Source: Clostridiales bacterium
GTDB taxonomy: Bacteria; Bacillota; Clostridia; Monoglobales; Monoglobaceae
Reading direction: 5' to 3'
Assembly: GCA_019419865.1 (NCBI GenBank)
Contig: JAHZIG010000002.1
Span: forward strand, 124,001-188,000
DNA: 64,000 nt
The notes under the pieces were generated by a model. It searched no databases and was not told where the DNA came from. It worked only from the letters and a program-made list of their open reading frames with translations. Made by a program: the position numbers and the translations under genes. Within the stretch, counting starts at the first letter, position 1. The number at the start of each line of letters is the position of its first letter. Shown piece after piece: positions 36,042 to 43,913 of this stretch.

Positions 36042-37838
36042 CTACCCGCTCCGCTTGAGTCTCTTTTTCATTTCAAACAACCTCTGAAGTTCCTCCTGAT
36101 CGCCGCTTTTAAGCGCGTTCTCCTCGAGCCGCCCCAGCTTTTCGGATAGGATTATCCTGAGCGGATTCTCCGCCGCGGCCTCCTTGTCGCGGACGTTCTT
36201 ATCGTGTATCAGGATATCCGAAACCGCCTTGGCCTCGTCCGCATCGAAACGTCCGACCAGCTCGGTCGCGCTTAAGGTCTCGCCCGAATTATATCCGTCC
36301 ACGATCTCCTTAAAAAGCCGCTTATGTATATCCGAGCAGATAAAATCGTCGGCTTCTACCCCGGCGTCTAAGACCTCTTTTATCGTCTTAGGCTCGGTCA
36401 TAAGACTGAGCGTAAATCTCTCCGCGTTGTAGAGCTTCATATTGTTGTCCGGGATACTCCTCTGAGTCTCGTACCTCCGCCGCTCCAGCTTCCGCGCTTC
36501 GCGCCTTTGGTCTACAATATGGTTTCTCTCGGCCAAACGCTCGACTCCCGAGGCTATGCTCTCCGCGCTGACGTCCAGCTCTCGCGCAAGCTCCGAAATA
36601 TACATCTCGCGTCCGGCGAGACCCTTTATCTGCGCCAAGACCGGCGTTACTTCCTCTAAAAACTCGAGCTTGCCCTCTATCTCCGTTAAATTATATTTTT
36701 GCTTTATTTCGTCAATTTTATACCTGATCAATGGTTTTGCTTGTTCGATCAATACCCTGAACATATCCGGACCCTTAGCGTTTACAAACTCGTCGGGATC
36801 CTTGCCGTCGGTGATAGTAAGCACGCTCGTCTTGACTCCGGCGTTTAGAAGTATGTCCCCGGCTCTTATAGTCGCCTTTTTCCCCGCCTCGTCGTTATCG
36901 TAACAGAGGACCGCCGCCGGAGAATACCGCTTGACCAGCGACGCCTGCTCCTCGGTAAACGCGGTGCCGAGCGAGGCCACGGCGTTGGATATCCCGCTTT
37001 GGTGCAGGGATATTACGTCCATATACCCCTCCATCAGCAACAGTTTTCCCGATCTGTCGTTCTTCGCTATGTTTAAGCCGAAAAGGTTCTCTTTCTTCTT
37101 AAAAACGATCGTCTCGGGCGAATTGAGATACTTAGCGGCGTCCGAACCTTTTATGATCCTGCCGCCGAAGCCTATCACATGCCCCCTGACGTCGATTATC
37201 GGGAACATGACCCTGCCGTCGTGGAACGCGTCGTAATACGTGCCGTTGTCGCGTTTCTTGACCAGACCCGCGTCGTGCATCTCTTCGAGCGAATAGCCCT
37301 TCGAGAGCAAAAACTCCTTAAGATTATCCCAGCCTTCGGGCGCGTAGCCCAAACCGAACCTCTTGATCGTGGCGTCGGTTATCCGCCTGTCTCTTAAATA
37401 TTCATAGCCGGGCGATACGCCCCGCGAGACGAGGTTATTGTAAAAATACAGCGCGGCCTCCTTGTTGACGGCGTATATCCGCTCTTTTTTATCCGCGATC
37501 TTGGCCTGGCGTTCTCTGCTCATCCCGCCGCGACCCGGCTCCGGCATCTCAAGCTTGACCCGCTGCGCCAAAAGCCTGAGCGCGTCGATGAAGTCGAGGT
37601 TCTCGGCGGATTGGATAAAGTGTATCACGTTGCCGCCCGCGCCGCAGCCGAAGCAATGAAACATCTGCTTGTCCGGCGAGACCGACAGCGACGGCGACTT
37701 TTTATCGTTATGCAGAGGACACAGCCCCATCAGGTTCGAGCCCGTCCGTTTAAGCGTAGTATATTCGCTTATCACGTCGACTATATCGTTTCGCCCTACA
37801 ACCTCGTCGATAAACGCCTGAAACTCAGACGACGCCAT
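36042..37838 (-). CDS. dnaG: DNA primase
   Basis: Makes RNA primers for replication. 598 residues: N-terminal zinc-binding domain with LCPLHNDKKSPSLSVSP and MFHCFGCGAGGNV (residues ~40-68), TOPRIM core with LLMEGYMDVISLHQSGISNA (Glu near residue 265) and CYDNDEAGKKA, and a C-terminal DnaB-binding helical domain. All key parts are present. Upstream of rpoD on the same strand with about 160 bases between the stop and the rpoD start. Confidence 0.96.
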   Translation of the reverse strand: MASSEFQAFIDEVVGRNDIVDVISEYTTLKRTGSNLMGLCPLHNDKKSPSLSVSPDKQMFHCFGCGAGGNVIHFIQSAENLDFIDALRLLAQRVKLEMPEPGRGGMSRERQAKIADKKERIYAVNKEAALYFYNNLVSRGVSPGYEYLRDRRITDATIKRFGLGYAPEGWDNLKEFLLSKGYSLEEMHDAGLVKKRDNGTYYDAFHDGRVMFPIIDVRGHVIGFGGRIIKGSDAAKYLNSPETIVFKKKENLFGLNIAKNDRSGKLLLMEGYMDVISLHQSGISNAVASLGTAFTEEQASLVKRYSPAAVLCYDNDEAGKKATIRAGDILLNAGVKTSVLTITDGKDPDEFVNAKGPDMFRVLIEQAKPLIRYKIDEIKQKYNLTEIEGKLEFLEEVTPVLAQIKGLAGREMYISELARELDVSAESIASGVERLAERNHIVDQRREARKLERRRYETQRSIPDNNMKLYNAERFTLSLMTEPKTIKEVLDAGVEADDFICSDIHKRLFKEIVDGYNSGETLSATELVGRFDADEAKAVSDILIHDKNVRDKEAAAENPLRIILSEKLGRLEENALKSGDQEELQRLFEMKKRLKRSG

Positions 37839-38050
37839 ACAATATCACCCGCCTTTTGCCTTAAAATATATAGAAACAAATTAAAATCGTCTCAGCTTAA
37901 TTAATTCGACATATTTTAATAAAACCCTTTTTTATTTTGAAAACTATATGTCATAGCGCGGCGGGAATAAATATTTCCCATCCCGCCCGCGCCGCTTTTA
38001 AACGTTACGGCGGCCGTCCGCGCTATTATCTTCATTCGATCTTTCTACTC

Positions 38051-39049
38051 TCACACCCAAAACTTCGGCACAAACAGATTCTCGTACGTCGATACCGCGA
38101 ACGGGTCGCTCATCCCGGCTATGTAGTCCTTTACTATCAACTCTTCGTCGTCGGTATTACTGCTCCGCCTCGCGTCCTCCGGGATAAGGCTTATATCCTC
38201 CTTGAAACGTGCGTACAGACCCTCGATGATGTACTCCGCCTTCTTCTCCTCCGCCTTTGTGCCGGAGTCGTAATAGACGTTTTCAAACATAAACCGCCTC
38301 AGCCCCATCATCGCGCCGTAGTACTCGTCCGCCATCCCTATTTTGCCGCCGGTCGCCGCGCTGTAGTCGATCATCGCCTTTATCATCGTGTCTATCCGTT
38401 TAGAATGTTTATTCCCGAAAATCTCCGAATACTCCTTGGGTATATCCTCCTCGGTCAAGACCCCGCCGCGCACCGCGTCGTCTATATCGTGATTTATATA
38501 GGCGATCTTATCCGCTATCCTGACTATCTCGCCCTCTTTGGTAGAGGGCGTCTCGTCTCCGGTGTGGCGGAGTATGCCGTCTCTTACCTCGTAGGTCAGG
38601 TTGAGTCCGCTCCTGCCCTCGAGCACGTCCACGACCCTCAAGCTTTGCTCGTTATGCTTGAATCCGGACGGGCAGATCTCGTTTAAAATACTCTCGCCCT
38701 TATGCCCGAACGGAGTGTGACCCAGATCGTGACCGAGGGATATGGCCTCGGTAAGGTCTTCGTTGAGCCGCAGCGCCCTCGCTATCGTCCGAGCTATCTG
38801 CGACACCTCTAAAGTATGAGTGAGCCGCGTCCTGTAATGGTCGCCCATAGGCGAGAGAAACACCTGCGTCTTATGCTTGAGCCGCCTAAACGCCTTGGAA
38901 TGTATTATCCTGTCTCGGTCTCGCTGAAAATCGGTGCGTATATCGCACTTCTCCTCCTCCCGCATCCTGCCGCGGCTGTTCTGGCTCAGACACGCAAGAG
39001 GAGACAACTGCTCCGCCTGGTACTTTTCGGTCGTTTCCCTAACGTTCAT
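38051..39049 (-). CDS. dgt: Deoxyguanosinetriphosphate triphosphohydrolase-like HD protein
   Basis: HD-domain dNTPase, 332 residues. Signature RDRIIHSKAFRRLKHKTQVF, the HD residues in RLTHTLEVSQIARTIARAL and SLGHDLGHTPFGHKGE, and a later DKIAYINHDIDDAVRGG motif, as in Dgt-like proteins found beside dnaG in Clostridia. It hydrolyses dNTPs to nucleosides and triphosphate. It lies upstream of dnaG with a gap of ~210 bases containing only a weak hairpin. Confidence 0.92.
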   Translation of the reverse strand: MNVRETTEKYQAEQLSPLACLSQNSRGRMREEEKCDIRTDFQRDRDRIIHSKAFRRLKHKTQVFLSPMGDHYRTRLTHTLEVSQIARTIARALRLNEDLTEAISLGHDLGHTPFGHKGESILNEICPSGFKHNEQSLRVVDVLEGRSGLNLTYEVRDGILRHTGDETPSTKEGEIVRIADKIAYINHDIDDAVRGGVLTEEDIPKEYSEIFGNKHSKRIDTMIKAMIDYSAATGGKIGMADEYYGAMMGLRRFMFENVYYDSGTKAEEKKAEYIIEGLYARFKEDISLIPEDARRSSNTDDEELIVKDYIAGMSDPFAVSTYENLFVPKFWV

Positions 39050-39226
39050 TTAGATCATCTCCCAAAATAGATTTAATAAAATTTTACCTATATTGTTATA
39101 ATTCAACATTTTTTGGATTTTCCCTTTTGCATGAGTTAAATATTGGCGAATAAGGTTGAACGTCGGAATACGCTTATCCTATATTCCCTAAAAAACGACG
39201 CTATAAAAACGTAATTGAATTGTAAA

Positions 39227-39255
39227 TTGACTAAACCTGTTGCATGTTATATAAT
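39227..39255 (+). promoter_or_regulatory. Promoter of the small toxin-like mRNA
   Basis: TTGACT (39227-39232), exactly 17 bp, TATAAT (39250-39255). The start is expected near 39263 at ACAGATAAGAGG. Confidence 0.8.
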
Positions 39256-39262
39256 TATGTTT

Positions 39263-39510
39263 ACAGATAAGAGGTAATTGAAGGACGGTTAGCCACCCCA
39301 CTTTATAATGAAAGGGGGTGTTCATCTCCATTATGCTACATAAGGAGGTGAGTGTTATGTGGAATATATTATTTAAGATAATAATTTCTATTATTATTTT
39401 TTTAATAATAGTCTCCCAAAATGCAATATAGCCGCCCTCTGACCAGGACGACTATATTTGTTAACATATTTGTTCTGGCTAACCGATATCTCGGTTCGCC
39501 TCTTATCTGT
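39263..39510 (+). ncRNA. Structured mRNA of a probable type I toxin-antitoxin locus
   Basis: The 5' end ACAGATAAGAGG (39263-39274) is the exact complement of 39499-39510, and GGTTAGCC (39287-39294) is complementary to GGCTAACC (39477-39484), so both ends of the RNA can pair. TCATCTCC (39322-39329) pairs with GGAGGTGA (39344-39351) and would hide the ribosome site. A 5' stem CACCCC/GGGGTG is also present. These are typical traits of type I toxin mRNAs. Confidence 0.65.
39357..39431 (+). CDS. 24-residue hydrophobic peptide, probable type I toxin
   Basis: An ATG at 39357 behind a strong AAGGAGG (39342-39348) encodes 24 residues, MWNILFKIIISIII at the start and VSQNAI at the end, with a TAG stop at 39429-39431. 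It is one membrane-spanning segment with a single Lys. Small, purely hydrophobic peptides with a hidden ribosome site, a long-range-paired mRNA and an opposing promoter are the pattern of membrane toxins such as Fst, TxpA or BsrG. The sequence itself does not match one I can name. It sits between dgt and trmK, in otherwise gene-free DNA. Confidence 0.65.
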   Translation: MWNILFKIIISIIIFLIIVSQNAI

Positions 39511-39514
39511 TATT

Positions 39515-39543
39515 ATTATATAACAACGTACTTGAAATGTCAA
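39515..39543 (-). promoter_or_regulatory. Consensus promoter of the opposing antisense RNA
   Basis: Minus strand TTGACA (39538-39543), exactly 17 bp, TATAAT (39515-39520). Transcription would begin near 39509 with CAGATAAGAGG, the same 5' sequence as the toxin mRNA, and run into the toxin gene. The 3' end of this RNA cannot be placed. Confidence 0.75.
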
Positions 39544-39575
39544 TATCAATATCAGTAATTTAACGGAGATACATC

Positions 39576-40373
39576 ATGACTGAAAAAATACCTAAACTCA
39601 CCCCAAGGCTCGGTCTTATAGCCGACCTTATCTCTAAGGCTCCGGCGCGGTCGGGCGGCGATGCGGCAAATACGCGGCCGAAAGATTTGGGCTTAAACAG
39701 GGCGTACTCCTGCGTTGCGGATATTGGGACCGATCACGCGTATCTTCCGGTCTATCTGTGCAAGACGGGCGCCGCGATAAACGCTATCGCGTCGGATATT
39801 AGACCTGGTCCGATAGAGAGGGCGAAGGCGACGATAACGAGCTACGGCGCCCAAAATACGGTCGAGACTCGGCTCGGCGGCGGACTTTCGACTATCGAGC
39901 CGGGCGAAGCGGACGCGATAGTAATAGCGGGCATGGGCGGACTGATGATAGCCGAAATATTGGACGCGGATATTTTGACGGCGAGCAGAGCGAAGCGGCT
40001 GATACTCCAGCCGATGAGCAGTATCCCCGAACTCAGGCTCTACCTGCGCCGAAACGGATTCAACATACTCGCCGAGCGCCTTGCCAAAGAGGAGCGCAAG
40101 CTTTACGTAGTCATGGACGTAACCTACGCGCCGGAGCGGCGAGGCTCCGCGATCGGAGAACTTGACGAATACAGTCCGGAGATTTTCCTCGGGCGCAAGC
40201 TTATCGAGAATAGACCCGAACATTTTGACGAGTATATAGAAAAGCAAAAGCGGTCTCTGCTCAAAATGGCCGACGGGCTTAAAAACTCAAGTTCGGACGA
40301 ATTTGCCGGTAAGCTCAAGCGATGCGAGGCGCTCATTGAATATATCGAGAAAAATATCGAGCGCGGCGTTTGA
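39576..40373 (+). CDS. trmK: tRNA (adenine(22)-N1)-methyltransferase
   Basis: SAM-dependent enzyme forming m1A22 in tRNA (TrmK/YqfN), 265 residues. Starts LTPRLGLIADLI; the SAM-binding loop VADIGTDHAYLPVYL is at about residue 47 and the catalytic-region motif VIAGMGGLMIAEIL near 123. Between the usual first helix and the SAM loop there is an extra ~20-residue stretch (APARSGGDAANTRPKDLG) not typical of the family. The nif3-like gene follows, the conserved sigA-trmK-yqfO neighbourhood of Firmicutes. Confidence 0.92.
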   Translation: MTEKIPKLTPRLGLIADLISKAPARSGGDAANTRPKDLGLNRAYSCVADIGTDHAYLPVYLCKTGAAINAIASDIRPGPIERAKATITSYGAQNTVETRLGGGLSTIEPGEADAIVIAGMGGLMIAEILDADILTASRAKRLILQPMSSIPELRLYLRRNGFNILAERLAKEERKLYVVMDVTYAPERRGSAIGELDEYSPEIFLGRKLIENRPEHFDEYIEKQKRSLLKMADGLKNSSSDEFAGKLKRCEALIEYIEKNIERGV

Positions 40374-40484
40374 GATAAATCTTAAGTCTCAAACGAATAT
40401 AAATATCGATCGTCGATCGAGACTCGGGTTGATATTAACGCAAATATAAAGACAATAAAACATAGATAAATAAGGAGTGATAGA

Positions 40485-41285
40485 ATGTATACGGTAAAAG
40501 AGATCGTTTCAGCGATCGAGGAGCTGGCGCCGAAAGAACTGGCGGAGAGCTGGGACAATCCCGGGCTTATGGTCGGCGACTTCGACGCTCCGGTAAGGCG
40601 GATCCTAATCTGTTTGGACGTAACGTCTAAAAACGTGGAACAGGCTATTTCCGAGGGCGCGGAGCTGATAATCTCCCATCATCCGCTGCTGTTTAATCCC
40701 GCAAAATCCATTATCGAGCAAACTGTTCAAGGAAATATAATCCGCACGCTGATAAAAAACGATATATCGGTCTACAGCGCGCACACCAATCTGGACATAG
40801 CGGCCGGGGGAACCAACGACGCGCTGGCTGAAAGACTCGGGCTTATAAACGTAAGGGAATTTACGGACGACGAATGCGTTGACGAGTACGGCGCGCCGCT
40901 TATGAAGATAGGCAGGGTCGGACAACTGCCGGAGAAGATGAATATGCTCGACTTCACCGCATTTGTAGAGCAGGCGATCTCCTGCGAATCGATCCGGTTT
41001 GTCGGCGACGAATCAGATATAATAAAAACGGTCGCGCTCTGCACGGGCGCCGGAGGGGACGGGATATACTCCGCCTACAACTCCGGAGCCGACGTATACG
41101 TGACTTCTGACATACGCCACCACGAGGCGCAGCTTGCGTTCGAGCTGGGGCTTAACCTCGTCGACGCGGGACATTTCGAGACCGAGAACACCATATGCGA
41201 ATTTATGGCCGAGTACCTAAAGGAGCGCTTCAGCGAGCTGATCATCTCAGCCTCGCTTGCGAAACCGTATTTCAGAAATCTGTAA
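40485..41285 (+). CDS. Nif3-like dinuclear metal-centre protein (YqfO)
   Basis: Hexameric NIF3/DUF34 protein, 266 residues, with function still uncertain (GTP cyclohydrolase I type 2-like annotation is common). Metal-ligand motifs are seen: ELIISHHPLLF near residue 66, YSAHTNLDIAAGGTNDALA near 101 and the C-terminal HFETENT near 229. This is the short form without the PII-like insert. A TAAGGAGTGA ribosome site precedes the ATG. Its stop (41283-41285) touches the left end of repeat R6. Confidence 0.92.
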   Translation: MYTVKEIVSAIEELAPKELAESWDNPGLMVGDFDAPVRRILICLDVTSKNVEQAISEGAELIISHHPLLFNPAKSIIEQTVQGNIIRTLIKNDISVYSAHTNLDIAAGGTNDALAERLGLINVREFTDDECVDEYGAPLMKIGRVGQLPEKMNMLDFTAFVEQAISCESIRFVGDESDIIKTVALCTGAGGDGIYSAYNSGADVYVTSDIRHHEAQLAFELGLNLVDAGHFETENTICEFMAEYLKERFSELIISASLAKPYFRNL

Positions 41286-41458
41286 ACGTAGCGATTAGGA
41301 TTATAGGGAGTAGGGAGTAGGGAGGTGAAAACGATTCTATAGCCGTGTATACGGCCTCTGAGTCGCATAGAAACGTATTTTGCATACGTTCCCGTTCGAC
41401 GTTACAAAATCAATTTTTACCCCCTATTCGCTATTCTCTAATCGCTAATCTCTACGTT
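41285..41458. repeat. MITE-like repeat R6
   Basis: Left end AACGTAGCGATTAGG with GGGAGTA heptads, right end CTAATCTCTACGTT. It fills the whole gap between two convergent genes and contributes bases to both stop codons. Confidence 0.85.
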
Positions 41459-41945
41459 AGTAATGCTGCTTTCTTCTGCTCTTTCTGAGCTCGTTGCGTT
41501 TTTCCGCTGCGTCCCATTCCATCTGCTCGATCTCGTTTTCGAGGATCAAGCCCGGGACTTCTTTTGGCTTCTCGTTTTCGTCGAGGGCGACCAGGACGAG
41601 ATAGGCTTTGTTTATAGTCCGCTTCATGCCGTTTATGTCCTCTTTGTACGCTCTTACGCAGACTTCCATAGACGTTCTGCCGACGTATGTCACCTTGCCG
41701 ACCAAAACGATAGTGTCGTTGGGATAAGCCGGGCCCCTGAAGTTGAGCGTGTCCACCATAGCCGTGGTGACGATACTGTTGCTGTGCCGTCTCGCCACGA
41801 TCCCGGCGACCTCGTCGATCCACTCCATCAACCTGCCCCCGAACAACCTGCCGTAGCCGTTCAGATCCTGCTGAGTTATCATCTGTACTTGTTCGGTATA
41901 AGAATCCGAAACCTTTTTCATTGGTCTTTTTTTATCTTCTTGCAT
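41457..41945 (-). CDS. Acyl-CoA thioesterase (hotdog fold)
   Basis: A 162-residue hotdog thioesterase of the YkhA/YciA type. After a charged N-terminus: MITQQDLNGYGRLFGGRLME (residues ~22-41), then DEVAGIVARRHS, TLNFRGPAYPNDTIVLVGKV and ALDENEKPKEVPGL. It releases CoA from acyl-CoA; chain-length preference cannot be read. GGAGG lies 6 bases before the ATG. The TAA stop takes its two last bases from the end of repeat R6, and repeat R7 starts right behind its ribosome site. Confidence 0.9.
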   Translation of the reverse strand: MQEDKKRPMKKVSDSYTEQVQMITQQDLNGYGRLFGGRLMEWIDEVAGIVARRHSNSIVTTAMVDTLNFRGPAYPNDTIVLVGKVTYVGRTSMEVCVRAYKEDINGMKRTINKAYLVLVALDENEKPKEVPGLILENEIEQMEWDAAEKRNELRKSRRKQHY

Positions 41946-41957
41946 AATTAACCTCCA

Positions 41958-42065
41958 AACGTAGGCGTTAGATATTAGGGATTAGGGAGTAGGAAGTCCA
42001 AAACGACGCCATAACGTTTGAACAGCTCCTAAAGCGTATAGGAAAACAACATATTCCACTTCCGC
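41958..42065. repeat. MITE-like repeat R7 (left half only)
   Basis: Left end AACGTAGGCGTTAG, core GAAGTCCAAAACG and ACATATTCCACTTCCGC, cut where R8 starts. Confidence 0.8.
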
Positions 42066-42240
42066 AACGTAGGCGTTAGGAATTAGGCGTTAGGGAGTAG
42101 GAAGTCCAAAACGTTGTTATATTGTTTTGATGGCTTCTAAAGCGTATAGGAAAACAATGTATTCCATTTCCGCCGACGCTTCCATTCGGCGTTAAAGAAT
42201 CCCATTTCACCCCTACTTCCTAATCCCTAATCCCTACGTT
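42066..42240. repeat. MITE-like repeat R8
   Basis: Complete copy from AACGTAGGCGTTAG to CCTAATCCCTACGTT, very close in sequence to R9 beside it. Confidence 0.85.
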
Positions 42241-42402
42241 GGCGTAGGCGTTAGGGAGTAGGAAGTCCAAAACGTTGTTTTATCGTTTTGATGGCTTCTA
42301 AAGCGTATAGGAAACCAATGTATTCCATTTCCGCCGACGTTTCCGTTCGGCGTTACAGAATCCCATTCCGCCCCCTATTCGCTAATCTCTAATCCCTACG
42401 TT
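42241..42402. repeat. MITE-like repeat R9
   Basis: Left end GGCGTAGGCGTTAG, right end CTAATCCCTACGTT. Nearly identical core to R8 (AAACGTTGTTTTATCG versus AAACGTTGTTATATTG). Its right end lies inside the frame of the queG-like gene. Confidence 0.85.
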
Positions 42403-43075
42403 GGCATACCGCCATGCACACGCCGCACACCGCGCCTCTGCCTATATCCTTAAAATGTTCCTTCATATAATCGCTGCAAGCCTTGGCGTCCACGATCACG
42501 CTTCTGTCCTCGCCCGGTCTCCATAATTCGCCGGTTATCGCCATCGCGGGACAGGCCTTTACGCATGCGCGGCAACTTCCGCATTTACATTCGGGCTTGA
42601 CCTCCTTCGTCTCAAACGGACAGTCGGTTAGTATCGTTCCAAGCCTTACCCTCGGTCCCGCTCCGCTCTCCGAAATAAACAGCCCGCTCTTGCCTATCGT
42701 CCCAAGACCGGACATTACCGCCGCGTACTTGTGCGAGAATATTCCCTGCAATCCGTTTACCGACTGCGACGCCGGGATCGGAACGTATCTATAGCCAGCG
42801 CTTGCAAGTATCCTGCCCGCCTTGAGCGAATTATTATCGATAAGCGTATTCACGCTCCTGTAATGATGAAAATACGTGTGAGTCGGGGCCCCGTCTATGC
42901 CGTCTATTATCGCGTCGGACAGCGGTATGGTATACGATACCGCATAATCAAGACCGAACTCGTTCTCTATATCTATCTTACAAAATCCCACGTCGCCCGC
43001 GCCGTTTTCCTTTAAGAATTTCTCCAGCAGGCTCTGAAGCTCCGCCGGAGTCGCGTTCTTATCTGCGCCGTACAC
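42389..43075 (-). CDS. QueG-like 4Fe-4S protein, C-terminus replaced by repeat R9
   Basis: A 228-residue iron-sulfur protein related to epoxyqueuosine reductase-like proteins. The mid region GLGTIGKSGLFISESGAGPR and LGTILTDCPFET is typical, followed by the cluster motif CKCGSCRACVKACP (residues ~165-178). The second cluster motif CGVCMAVC at the end is followed by QRRD, which is encoded by repeat R9, so the normal residues after CxxCxxxC (usually Pro and more) are lost. Start is a GTG with GGAGGG 7 bases before it. It follows recO by 3 bases in the same operon. Function in tRNA modification is not certain. Confidence 0.75.
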   Translation of the reverse strand: MYGADKNATPAELQSLLEKFLKENGAGDVGFCKIDIENEFGLDYAVSYTIPLSDAIIDGIDGAPTHTYFHHYRSVNTLIDNNSLKAGRILASAGYRYVPIPASQSVNGLQGIFSHKYAAVMSGLGTIGKSGLFISESGAGPRVRLGTILTDCPFETKEVKPECKCGSCRACVKACPAMAITGELWRPGEDRSVIVDAKACSDYMKEHFKDIGRGAVCGVCMAVCQRRD

Positions 43076-43078
43076 AGC

Positions 43079-43891
43079 CTATCCCTCCGTTTTTTTAGTA
43101 TCGTCCGGCGCGTCAGAATTATTTGCACCGGTAATCGGTTCATTGAGTTTTAGCACGTCTTTGAGGAAATTCAGCGTCTTGAACTCGTGCTGAAACTGAG
43201 CCTCTATATATTTTTCGCCGAACTCGGAAATATATTTGACAGTTTTCGGACTCAGATCGATATAAAAAATATCTTTTATATCCGCCGTGCATATAAAGTT
43301 AATTATTCTTCTCACGCCTTCGTTGACCTCGGTGAGCCGACCTTTTCCGGCGGCGCATTTTTCGCATACGCCGACGCCCTCGTCGCGGTCTATGTAGCGG
43401 ATATTCTTATCGCCGCAGACGCTGCATTCTCCGGTGTTCGGAGCGAGTCCTTCTATCGCCATACAACGCAGCTGAAACGCCATTTTGATCCTCTCCGGCT
43501 CGACCTTTTCCGAACTCAGCAGATACAGCGAGTTGAGCAAAAGTCTCAGCGTCTCGGTATTCGGTATCTCCTCGATCGTCAAGTAATTGGCAAGATCGCA
43601 GAAGTACGACGCGTATGACATCTTTTCAAGCGATGATCCGACGTCTGAGAACGTAGTCATAAGTTCGGCCTCGTTCAGCTTATACATCCCCTTGCCTCTG
43701 CCCTTGTACAGCTCGAACCGAGACAGACTGAGAAGCTGGGTCGCCATAAGAACGCCCGATTTATTCGTTCTCGACCTGCTGGCTAAGATCGATATCTTGC
43801 CCAGATCCTTGGTAAGCGCCGTCAGGATCCTTCCGGAATCTCCGTATTTGACCTCCCGGGTTATAAGCCCCTCCGTCTCTATCAATGCCAA
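43079..43891 (-). CDS. recO: DNA repair protein RecO
   Basis: Recombination mediator of the RecFOR pathway, 270 residues. N-terminal OB fold (ALIETEGLITREVKYGDSGR, ILTALTKDLGKISIL), helical middle, and the zinc motif CSVCGDKN..CEKCAAGKG near residues 155-185. It begins with TTG; GAGGTG lies 7 bases upstream. It follows era by 22 bases on the minus strand, a conserved gene order in Clostridia. Confidence 0.94.
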   Translation of the reverse strand: MALIETEGLITREVKYGDSGRILTALTKDLGKISILASRSRTNKSGVLMATQLLSLSRFELYKGRGKGMYKLNEAELMTTFSDVGSSLEKMSYASYFCDLANYLTIEEIPNTETLRLLLNSLYLLSSEKVEPERIKMAFQLRCMAIEGLAPNTGECSVCGDKNIRYIDRDEGVGVCEKCAAGKGRLTEVNEGVRRIINFICTADIKDIFYIDLSPKTVKYISEFGEKYIEAQFQHEFKTLNFLKDVLKLNEPITGANNSDAPDDTKKTEG

Positions 43892-43913
43892 CCGCGCTCA
43901 CCTCTTTAACCTA

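Noticed and set aside
37950..38000. Hairpin between dgt and dnaG as a terminator
   Set aside because: The GGCGGGA/TTCCCGCC stem has no T tract on either strand, so termination cannot be claimed.
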